Assembly (NCBI RefSeq): GCF_039542035.1
Contig: NZ_BAABHJ010000008.1
Location: 186,001-250,000 of the forward strand
Length of the DNA: 64,000 bases
Direction of reading: 5' to 3'
Source: Actinoallomurus liliacearum
GTDB taxonomy: Bacteria; Actinomycetota; Actinomycetes; Streptosporangiales; Streptosporangiaceae
Part shown: piece by piece, positions 26,192-32,703 of the stretch
Numbering within the stretch: the stretch's first letter is position 1
Layout of the letters: every line of letters starts with the position of its first letter
The notes under the pieces: model-generated
What the model was told of the DNA's origin: nothing
Database searches by the model: none
The model's input: only the letters and a program-made list of their open reading frames with translations
Made by a program: the position numbers and the translations under genes

Positions 26192-27232
26192 ATGTCCAGT
26201 CCCCGGTCATCGCGCGTCACCATGGCCGAGGTGGCACGCCGTTGCGGGGTCTCGGCGATGACGGTGTCGTACTGCTACAACCAGCCGGATCGGGTGGCCG
26301 CGGACACGCTGCGCCGGGTCCGGCAGGTCGCCGCCGAGCTGGGTTACCAGGGACCAGACCCGACGGCACGGTCCTTGCGCCGTCGCCAGAACGAGGCGAT
26401 CGGCGTCGTGCTCGGCGAGCACCTCGCCTACGCGTTCGAGGACCCGCAGGCTCGCCGCTTCCTGGCCGGTGTCGCCGAGGTGTGCCGCGAGCGCGGGATC
26501 GGCCTGAACCTCATTCCGACCACCGGCGAGGACAAGGATGTCGACCGCGTCAGGTCGGCATCCGTCGACGGTTTCATCGTCTGGACCACGGTCGACGCCG
26601 ACCCCGTGCTCACCACCGTGAGCGGGCTCGGCAAGCCGGTCGCCGTCCACGGCGGTCCCGCCGTCCCCGGCGCCGAGGTGGTCGGCATCGACAACCGTGC
26701 CTCCGCCCGCGAGCTGGCCGCGCACACCTTTCCCGGTGCCCGCCGGCCGACCGTGCTCAGCCAGCCCTTCGGCCGCGATCGCCTACCGAGGCTGGAGATC
26801 GGACCGGACCCCCAGCACGTGGAATTCCCGGTCACTCGCGAACGACTCCAGGGCGTCTACGACCACTGTCGGCACGCGGGACGCGATCCGCACTGCCTGC
26901 CGGTGGCCGTCGTGGCCCGCAACGACCGCGACGAAGCGGCAGCGATGGCCGATGTCCTCCTCGAATCCTGCGCGAGCGATGCCGTGATCGCCATGAGCGA
27001 CCAACTCGCGTTCGCCGTCCTCGACAGCGCACACCGCCGTGGACTCCACGTCCCCGGCGACATCGCGGTCGCGGGTTGGGACGACGGCCCGGACGCGAGC
27101 CGGGCAGGACTCACCACCATCACCCAGTCACTGTTCGATCAGGGGCGCGCCTGCGCCCGGATCGCGCTCGGCGATCGCGGAGCGAACGGCGAAGCCGCGT
27201 GGAACGCCACAGTGCGAACGAGTACGCGATGA
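26192..27232 (+). CDS. LacI family transcriptional regulator
   Basis: A 346-residue repressor. The N-terminal HTH reads VTMAEVARRCGVSAMTVSYCYN with a hinge helix LRRVRQVAAELGYQGPDPTARSLRR, followed by a periplasmic-binding-protein-like effector domain (IGVVLGEHLAYAFEDPQ... to VAGWDDGPDASRAGLTTI). It ends shortly after GLTTITQSLFDQG, the usual dimer region, so the gene is complete. It most likely represses the adjacent MFS exporter in response to a small ligand. Confidence 0.92.
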   Translation: MSSPRSSRVTMAEVARRCGVSAMTVSYCYNQPDRVAADTLRRVRQVAAELGYQGPDPTARSLRRRQNEAIGVVLGEHLAYAFEDPQARRFLAGVAEVCRERGIGLNLIPTTGEDKDVDRVRSASVDGFIVWTTVDADPVLTTVSGLGKPVAVHGGPAVPGAEVVGIDNRASARELAAHTFPGARRPTVLSQPFGRDRLPRLEIGPDPQHVEFPVTRERLQGVYDHCRHAGRDPHCLPVAVVARNDRDEAAAMADVLLESCASDAVIAMSDQLAFAVLDSAHRRGLHVPGDIAVAGWDDGPDASRAGLTTITQSLFDQGRACARIALGDRGANGEAAWNATVRTSTR

Positions 27233-27271
27233 GCCGACCACCGTTGAGGAAGTCGGCTAAGGCCGGGTGAC

Positions 27272-27347
27272 GAGATCCCTGGCGTTCACCGCCCTCTAAG
27301 CGCAGTGAACGCCAGGGATCTTCACTGGTCATCCCCCGCTGAACCTC
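27272..27347. repeat. Hairpin direct repeat, copy 2
   Basis: Second copy of the element at 24875: the same 14-bp arms at 27274-27287 and 27307-27320, then TTCACTGG and a CCCCCGCTGAACCTC tail matching copy 1. The loop has changed more than the stem. Together with copy 1 it brackets 2.3 kb. Confidence 0.85.
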
Positions 27348-27455
27348 ATCGTGAGTGTGTGCGGAAGTGGTCGTGGCCCGCACAGTCATCCCCGGCGCCC
27401 TCGTACATCGGTCAGGGCGCACGACAAATAGGGACAACGAATAGGGAGCTCCACG

Positions 27456-27749
27456 ATGAGCGGCCATTTCACTGTGAACGGTGGCGAGCGCAGGACCATC
27501 CGCGGCGACCACCACACCATCGGGAACGTCACCAACAGCCGTCGCGTCGACGTCCGCGAGGGCAAGACGGCCATCAAGAAGGTCGCCGACGGCGGCAGCG
27601 CCGTCCTCCGCGGCGGCGACTCCACCATCAGGGAGGTGGGCGACGGCGGTCGCGTCGAGGTCTTCTCCGGCTACCACGACGTCGGCCACCCCACCGAGGT
27701 GATCCGCCTCTCCCCGCGAACGACTCGGCCCGCGCACCGCACACGGTGA
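27456..27749 (+). CDS. Small protein with beta-repeat character
   Basis: A 97-residue hydrophilic protein, no signal peptide. It has short Gly/Asp/Val-rich units (RRVDVREGKTAI, GGSAVLRGGDSTI, GGRVEVFSGYHDV) spaced about 20 residues apart, as in a short beta-helix or repeat-strand protein. I do not recognise a family. GGGAG precedes the ATG by about seven bases, and a short duplicated ATAGGGA block lies in the leader. Its place between the repeat element and azlD gives no clear functional clue. The last ~15 residues are Arg/Thr/Pro rich and may be unstructured. Confidence 0.55.
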   Translation: MSGHFTVNGGERRTIRGDHHTIGNVTNSRRVDVREGKTAIKKVADGGSAVLRGGDSTIREVGDGGRVEVFSGYHDVGHPTEVIRLSPRTTRPAHRTR

Positions 27750-27798
27750 CGGGGGCCGACCTGTGTCCGAGGCGCTCGACGCGAGCGACCACGGTCGG

Positions 27799-28104
27799 TC
27801 AGACGGCCAGGCGGAGCAGGATGGTGACGAGGACGCCGCACAGGATGGCGGGCAGGTCGGGCCAGCGCAGCAGCCGCGCGGCGCCCGCGCCGCCCAGGCC
27901 GGCGACGACGGTCCAGTCGAACTTGCTCCAGTGCGCGCCCGCGACCTCGGCGACGATGAGGGCGGCGAGCAGGGCCGGCGCCAGCATCGCGATGACGTCC
28001 CGTACCCGCTGCGGCAGGGCCCGACCGCCGAGCACGGTGGGGCCGAGGGCCTTGAACAGCACGTTGATGACGGCGACGGAGAAGATGGCCGGCCAGAGGG
28101 ACAT
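27799..28104 (-). CDS. azlD: AzlD-family branched-chain amino acid exporter, small subunit
   Basis: A 101-residue membrane protein with four hydrophobic segments (AIFSVAVINVLFKALGP, VIAMLAPALLAALIVAEV, WTVVAGLGGAGAARLL, LPAILCGVLVTILLRLAV). It starts two bases after the azlC stop behind GAAGGAGTGATC, and the small/large gene pair is the standard AzlCD layout. AzlCD exports branched-chain amino acids or analogues; inside this cluster it may export an amino-acid-like product or intermediate. Confidence 0.88.
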   Translation of the reverse strand: MSLWPAIFSVAVINVLFKALGPTVLGGRALPQRVRDVIAMLAPALLAALIVAEVAGAHWSKFDWTVVAGLGGAGAARLLRWPDLPAILCGVLVTILLRLAV

Positions 28105-28106
28105 GA

Positions 28107-28889
28107 TCACTCCTTCTCGGCGTAGCTGTCGGCGGGCTCGTCGGCCGCCCCTCCGGTGCGCTCGCCGGAGGCACGGTCGTCGGCGGCGCCGCTGGAGGGG
28201 AGGAGACCGAGCAGCGCCGCCGACGAGGCACAGAGCAGCGCCACCCCGGTCGGGACCACGAGGACGAGCAGCGCGGCGATCACGGTGGCGAGCGCGGCCG
28301 CGCGCCGCGCCGCCGCCGACTCGCGGAGCTCGTCGATCAGCAGGACGAGGAAGAACGCCGGGAAGATCACGTCGAGGGCGAAGGTCTGGACGACGTGCGG
28401 TGACGGGTGCAGGACCGCGCCGATCGCCGTGCCGCACACCCAGGCCGGCCACTGCGGGATCGTCGCGCCGATCATGCGTTCGGGATCGAAGCGGCCCTCC
28501 CCCCGGTGCGCCGCCACCCACGAGCCGTCGACCACCGTCTGGCCGATGAGCGCCCGGCGGAGGACGCCGCCGCGCAGGCTCGGCGCGACCGCCACCGCCA
28601 TCGGGATGAACCGGGCGTTGATCAGCGCGGCCGCGGCCACCGCCGGGACGGCTCCGCCTCCTCCGGCGAGCGCGGTGGCGAGCGCGAACTGCGCGGAGCC
28701 GGAGAAGACGACGAGCGAGCACACGATCGCCGGGGCCATCCCCCAGCCGAGCGTCCGGGCGCTCGCCCCGAACGTGATCGCGAGCGCGAAGGACGCGGCG
28801 GCGAGGCCGAGGCCGGTCCAGATCCCCTCGCGCAGCCGCTGCCGGGGCGTGCCTTCGAGACGCGGCTCAGCCGGCGAGACGTCGGGCAT
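28107..28889 (-). CDS. azlC: AzlC-family branched-chain amino acid exporter, large subunit
   Basis: A 260-residue membrane protein with the AzlC signatures ASFALAITFGASARTLGWG, FSGSAQFALATALAGGG and NARFIPMAVAVAPSLRG. The start at 28889 lies inside the end of the sulfotransferase gene, overlapping by 23 bases, so the sulfotransferase, azlC and azlD are one leftward operon. The C-terminal ~30 residues are charged and polar. The coupling to a sulfotransferase suggests that the exporter belongs to the natural-product system. Confidence 0.88.
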   Translation of the reverse strand: MPDVSPAEPRLEGTPRQRLREGIWTGLGLAAASFALAITFGASARTLGWGMAPAIVCSLVVFSGSAQFALATALAGGGGAVPAVAAAALINARFIPMAVAVAPSLRGGVLRRALIGQTVVDGSWVAAHRGEGRFDPERMIGATIPQWPAWVCGTAIGAVLHPSPHVVQTFALDVIFPAFFLVLLIDELRESAAARRAAALATVIAALLVLVVPTGVALLCASSAALLGLLPSSGAADDRASGERTGGAADEPADSYAEKE

Positions 28890-29601
28890 GGAGCATCTCG
28901 TAGAAGGGGAGGTGGTGGCGGAGGTAGTCGCCGTAGACGGGATGCGCTTCCACGTCGACGTCATTCTCCTCCGTGATCCGGGTGAAACCGGTGCTCTTTG
29001 CGGCGTCGGCGTGCCAGCGCCCGGACGGCGCCCATTCCCTGCGCTCCCCGGCCTCCCAGGACATCGCCTCGGGCAGGAACGGGATGCCGACGCGCTCGCA
29101 GTAGGACTTGACCACGGCCTCCGGCCGGTCGAGCAGGTCGTCGGAGTCGATGACCACCGGCTCGCGGCCGGTCACGTGCTCGACCTGCGTGAACAGCTCG
29201 TACTGCGCCTCGAACCCGATCTGGTGCCGGACGACATTCGGGTTGAGCTTCTGGTAGGAGGCGATCGTGTCGCGCGGGTGCCGGATCAGGAAGGTGTGCA
29301 CGGCGTCGGTGGTGAGGAACTCCCGGTCGGCGAGCACGCCCGGGTACCGCTCGTCGGTCGTGTCCTTGATGAAGACCGGCTTCCGCGCGGCGAGCGACCG
29401 CAGCCGCTCGATGAGCGCGGGCTCGGACGTGACGCGGTCGCCGTCGATATCGACGTATCCGAATTCGGCCAGATAAGAGAATGGCTCGTGCACCGGCGTG
29501 AAATCGCCGCGCTCGGCCATCATTCGGAAAAAGGCGGTGGACCGGCTGCGCGGCGCGCTCCACAGCACGAGAATTCCGGGCAGCGAGGATCGGTCTGACA
29601 T
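28867..29601 (-). CDS. PAPS-dependent sulfotransferase family protein
   Basis: A 244-residue cytosolic enzyme of the small sulfotransferase type. The 5'-phosphosulfate loop is LWSAPRSRSTAFFRMM near the N-terminus and the 3'-phosphate-binding region is around HTFLIRHPRDTIASYQKL. FIKDTTDERYPG lies between. It would sulfate a hydroxyl of a small substrate. It diverges from lysW and overlaps azlC. In azinomycin- and vazabitide-type pathways sulfation of a hydroxyl followed by sulfate elimination closes an aziridine (recalled literature, not checked here); the nearby cysDN genes fit that use. Confidence 0.85.
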   Translation of the reverse strand: MSDRSSLPGILVLWSAPRSRSTAFFRMMAERGDFTPVHEPFSYLAEFGYVDIDGDRVTSEPALIERLRSLAARKPVFIKDTTDERYPGVLADREFLTTDAVHTFLIRHPRDTIASYQKLNPNVVRHQIGFEAQYELFTQVEHVTGREPVVIDSDDLLDRPEAVVKSYCERVGIPFLPEAMSWEAGERREWAPSGRWHADAAKSTGFTRITEENDVDVEAHPVYGDYLRHHLPFYEMLHARRLAG

Positions 29602-29775
29602 GGCTGCTCCCGCAAACGGGCGACGTGAACGGATCGTCTCCAGTCCATCCCGAGGCGCCGCCCGAGGGGGTAATCACCATGACGAACCTCCTCGTCACAG
29701 CATCAACGCGTGGCCGATCCGGTCATCGGCGGCTCTCCCTAACGTGGATCGTGAAGTCGAAGGAAAGGGAGAACC
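29602..29775. promoter_or_regulatory. Divergent promoter region, sulfotransferase / lysW operon
   Basis: A 174-base gap between divergent operons of the cluster. TAACGT at 29740-29745 is a possible -10 for lysW, about 30 bases before its GTG, and AAGGAAAGGGAG (29760 on) is its ribosome-binding site. No clear inverted repeat was found. Confidence 0.4.
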
Positions 29776-29940
29776 GTGCCTACCTGTCCCGAATGTTCCG
29801 CTCAGATCGGTGTCGACAACGAACCCCAGCTGAACGAGATCGTGCAGTGCCCGGAATGCGGTTCCGAACTCGAGGTCGTGAAGACGTCGCCGGTCGGGCT
29901 CGCCACCGCTCCTGACGTCGAGGAGGACTGGGGGGAGTGA
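29776..29940 (+). CDS. lysW: LysW-type amino-group carrier protein
   Basis: A 54-residue protein. It begins MPTCPECSA, has a second CPECGSELEV, so four Cys (4, 7, 25, 28) form a zinc knuckle, and ends VEEDWGE, the diagnostic C-terminus. In LysW/AmCP systems the terminal glutamate is joined through its side chain to the alpha-amino group of glutamate or aminoadipate, which is then processed while protected. GTG start at 29776 behind AAGGAAAGGGA; the stop overlaps the next gene (GTGA). This gene fixes the nature of the operon: a carrier-protein-based amino acid pathway. Confidence 0.95.
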   Translation: MPTCPECSAQIGVDNEPQLNEIVQCPECGSELEVVKTSPVGLATAPDVEEDWGE

Positions 29941-30803
29941 GCGGGGCCGCGGAGTCGGGGCCGATCGGCGTCGTCGCGTCACGCGTGCGCCTCGACGAGA
30001 AGCGCATCATGGCGGCGTTCGATCGCCGGGCGGTGAAGTACGACTACGTCGACAGCCGTACCTGCTGGTACGAGCTGGACGGGACAGCCCCGCGATGGCC
30101 CGTCGCGCTCAACCGGGAGATCGGCCAGGTCCGCGCCGCCGCGGCGGCGCGGGGCCTGGAGGCGAACGGCGTCGAGGTGCTCAACGGCTCGGCCGCGATC
30201 GAGTTGTGCGGCGACAAGTGGCGCACCTCGGTCGCGCTGCGCGACGCCGGCCTGCCCGTGCCCCGCACCGCGCTCGCCCTGACCCCCGAGTCCGCGCTGG
30301 AGGCCGTCGAGCGGATGGGATACCCCGCGGTGATCAAACCGCTCACCGGGTCCTGGGGCCGGCTGGTCACCGCGCTGTACGACCGGCACGCCGCGACGGC
30401 CGTCCTGGAGCACGTCGCGGCGCTCCCGTCCCCACAGTCCCACATCGTCTACGTGCAAGAGATGGTGCCGACACCCGAACGCGACATCCGGGTGATCGTC
30501 GTCGGCGGCGAGGTCCTCGGCGCCACCTACCGGCGCGGCGACCAGTGGCGTACGAACGTCGCGCTCGGCGCCACCACCGAGGTCTGCCCCGTCACCCCCG
30601 AGCTGGAGCACCTGGCCCGGTCCGCCGCGCTGGCGGTCGGGGCCGACATCGCCGGCGTGGATCTGCTCGAGGAGCCCGACGGCCGGCTGCTGGTCCTGGA
30701 GGTCAACTCCGGCGTGGAGTTCTCCGGGTTCCAGGCGGCGATGGGCGACCAGGTCGACGTCGCCGGCCGAATAGCCGACCACGTATTGACAAGGATGGTC
30801 TGA
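29937..30803 (+). CDS. lysX: ATP-grasp ligase loading the LysW carrier (LysX/ArgX type)
   Basis: A 288-residue ATP-grasp enzyme. Seen are ELCGDKWRTSVALRDAGLPVPRT, the ATP-binding Lys/Gly loop VIKPLTGSWGR, VYVQEMVPTPERDIRVIVVGG, and the metal/substrate region DLLEEPDGRLLVLEVNSGVEFSGF. It would form the isopeptide bond between the carrier's C-terminal Glu and the amino group of its amino acid substrate. I cannot tell glutamate from aminoadipate by eye; the transketolase in the operon makes glutamate likelier, by analogy with known AmCP secondary pathways. GTG overlaps lysW by four bases. Confidence 0.9.
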   Translation: MSGAAESGPIGVVASRVRLDEKRIMAAFDRRAVKYDYVDSRTCWYELDGTAPRWPVALNREIGQVRAAAAARGLEANGVEVLNGSAAIELCGDKWRTSVALRDAGLPVPRTALALTPESALEAVERMGYPAVIKPLTGSWGRLVTALYDRHAATAVLEHVAALPSPQSHIVYVQEMVPTPERDIRVIVVGGEVLGATYRRGDQWRTNVALGATTEVCPVTPELEHLARSAALAVGADIAGVDLLEEPDGRLLVLEVNSGVEFSGFQAAMGDQVDVAGRIADHVLTRMV

Positions 30804-30805
30804 TC

Positions 30806-31831
30806 ATGCTCAGGGTCGCCGTAGTCGGCGGTTCCGGATACATCGGCGGTGAGCTGATCCGGATTCTGCTCGGTCACCCCGAGGTCGAACTCTGCGCGGC
30901 CACGTCGAACCGGTTCGCGAACCGTCGTGTCGACTCGGTCCACCCCAACCTGCGCAACGTCTGCGACCTCACCTTCACCCACCCCGAGGACCTGGGGACG
31001 TACGACGTGGTCTTCCTGGCCGTCCCGCATCTGGAGAGCATGAAGCAGGCGTCGGGGCTGCTGAAGCTGGGCGACGTCGTCATCGACCTCACGGCCGACT
31101 TCCGGCTGCCGGACGAGGAGGTCTTCCGGCGCTACTACAAGGTGCCGCACGAGGCACCGGAGCTGCTCGGCGAGTTCGTCGGCGGACTGCCCGAGCTGCA
31201 CCGCAAGGAGCTGCGCGACGCCGACCGGATCAGCGTGCCCGGGTGCATGGCCACCGCCGCGATCCTCGCGCTCTGGCCGGTCGCCGACGTGGGCCTGCTG
31301 GAGCCGGACGTGTCCGTGGACGCGCGCACCGGGTCCAGCGGCTCGGGCGCGTCGAGCGGCCCCGCCGACACCCACTCCGAACGCGCCAACGTCCTTCGGG
31401 TGTTCGCCCCCATCGGGCACCGCCACGAGGCCGAGATCGAGCAGGCGACCGGACTGCGGGTGACCATGACGGCCACCGGCGTGGACGCGGTGCGCGGCGT
31501 CCAGGTGCTGTGCCGGGGCCGGTTCGTCGGCGAGGTCGACGAGAAGCTGCTGCGGACGATCTACCGGGAGTACTACGGGGACGAGCCGTTCGTCCGCGTG
31601 GTGGCCCAGCGCCGTGGCGTCTACCGGCTGCCCGAGCCCAAGATCCTGTCCGGTTCGAACTTCTGCGACGTCGGCTTCGCGCTGGACACCGCGGAGCGCC
31701 GCCTCGTACTGATCGGCGCGCTGGACAACCTCGTCAAGGGCGGTGCGGGCAACGCGGTGCAGTCCATGAACATACGGTTCGGCTGGCCCGAACGGCTGGG
31801 ACTGGAGTTCCCCGGCCTGCATCCGAACTGA
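30806..31831 (+). CDS. lysY: LysW-aminoacyl-phosphate reductase (LysY/ArgC type)
   Basis: A 341-residue NADPH-dependent semialdehyde dehydrogenase of the ArgC family: VVGGSGYIGGELIRIL for the dinucleotide, catalytic Cys147 in SVPGCMATA, and active-site His in APIGHRHEAEIEQ. It reduces the carrier-bound acyl phosphate to the semialdehyde. It ends with SGSNFCDVGFALD and a C-terminal FPGLHPN. The start is two bases after the lysX stop, with AAGGA ten bases upstream. Operon context separates it from a true arginine-pathway ArgC. Confidence 0.92.
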   Translation: MLRVAVVGGSGYIGGELIRILLGHPEVELCAATSNRFANRRVDSVHPNLRNVCDLTFTHPEDLGTYDVVFLAVPHLESMKQASGLLKLGDVVIDLTADFRLPDEEVFRRYYKVPHEAPELLGEFVGGLPELHRKELRDADRISVPGCMATAAILALWPVADVGLLEPDVSVDARTGSSGSGASSGPADTHSERANVLRVFAPIGHRHEAEIEQATGLRVTMTATGVDAVRGVQVLCRGRFVGEVDEKLLRTIYREYYGDEPFVRVVAQRRGVYRLPEPKILSGSNFCDVGFALDTAERRLVLIGALDNLVKGGAGNAVQSMNIRFGWPERLGLEFPGLHPN

Positions 31832-31860
31832 GCCGGCGCCCGAGTCGAAGGGGATTTCCA

Positions 31861-32703
31861 ATGGCCGGGATCACGGTGATCAAGTGCGGCGGCCACGAGG
31901 CCGTCGATCCGGGAGCGGTCTGCGCCGATGTGGCGGAGCTGTACCGCCAGGGACGGGACGTCGTCCTGGGCCACGGCGGGTCCGCCGACATCGAGTCGCT
32001 GGCGGAGCGGCTGGGCGTCCGGCGGCGCCGGCTCGTCTCGCCCGACGGCGTCTCGGCCCGGTACACCGACGACGCGATGCTCGAGGTGGTCACGCTGGCG
32101 CTGGCCGGCCGGGTGAAGCCCCGGCTGGTCACCGCCCTCGCCGCCCACGGCGTTCCCGGCGTCGGGCTGACCGGGCTGGACGGCGGCCTCCTGCGGGCCC
32201 GCCGCAAGGCCGTGCACCGGGCCGTCGTCGACGGCCGGCGCGTCCTTGTCCGCGACGACCACAGCGGCCGTGTGAACGCCGTGCGCGCCGACCTGCTGAC
32301 GGGACTGCTCGACGCCGGTCTCGTCCCGGTCGTGTCGCCACCGGCGCTCGCCGAGGACGGCACCCCGGTCAACACCGACGCCGACCGGGCGCTGGCCGCC
32401 GTCGCCGCCGCGCTCGGCGCCGAGACGCTGATCATGCTCACCGGCGCACCGGGCGTCCTCGCCGACGTCTCCGACGAGCGTTCCGTGGTGCCGGTCTACC
32501 GGGTCCCGGCCACCGGCGCGCCGTCGGACGTGTCCGGCGGGATGCGGCTCAAGCTGGTCGCCGCCCGTGAGGCGCTGCTGGGCGGGGTAACGCGCGTGCT
32601 GATCGCCGACGGCCGCTGCGCGAACCCGGCGGCGCGAGCGCTGTCCGGAGAGGCGACCCGGATCGAACTGGACGAGGACAACACCGAGGAGATGACGGCG
32701 TGA
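31861..32703 (+). CDS. lysZ: LysW-amino acid kinase (LysZ/ArgB type)
   Basis: A 280-residue amino-acid kinase: VIKCGGHEAVDPGAV and LGHGGSADIESLAERLG for ATP and substrate, VNTDADRALAAVAAALGAETLIMLTGAPGVL near the active site, and SGGMRLKLVAAREAL for the phosphate-stabilising Lys. It phosphorylates the side-chain carboxylate of the carrier-bound amino acid, feeding LysY. A 29-base gap follows lysY and the stop overlaps the next gene by GTGA. The length is the same as in LysZ proteins. Confidence 0.92.
   Translation: MAGITVIKCGGHEAVDPGAVCADVAELYRQGRDVVLGHGGSADIESLAERLGVRRRRLVSPDGVSARYTDDAMLEVVTLALAGRVKPRLVTALAAHGVPGVGLTGLDGGLLRARRKAVHRAVVDGRRVLVRDDHSGRVNAVRADLLTGLLDAGLVPVVSPPALAEDGTPVNTDADRALAAVAAALGAETLIMLTGAPGVLADVSDERSVVPVYRVPATGAPSDVSGGMRLKLVAAREALLGGVTRVLIADGRCANPAARALSGEATRIELDEDNTEEMTA

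Noticed and set aside
29776..32703. LysW/X/Y/Z as a primary lysine or arginine pathway
   Set aside because: The aminoadipate-forming genes are absent, dapC/D/E indicate DAP-route lysine, and the operon continues into transketolase, NRPS and ACAD genes. Not formally excluded for arginine without the rest of the genome.
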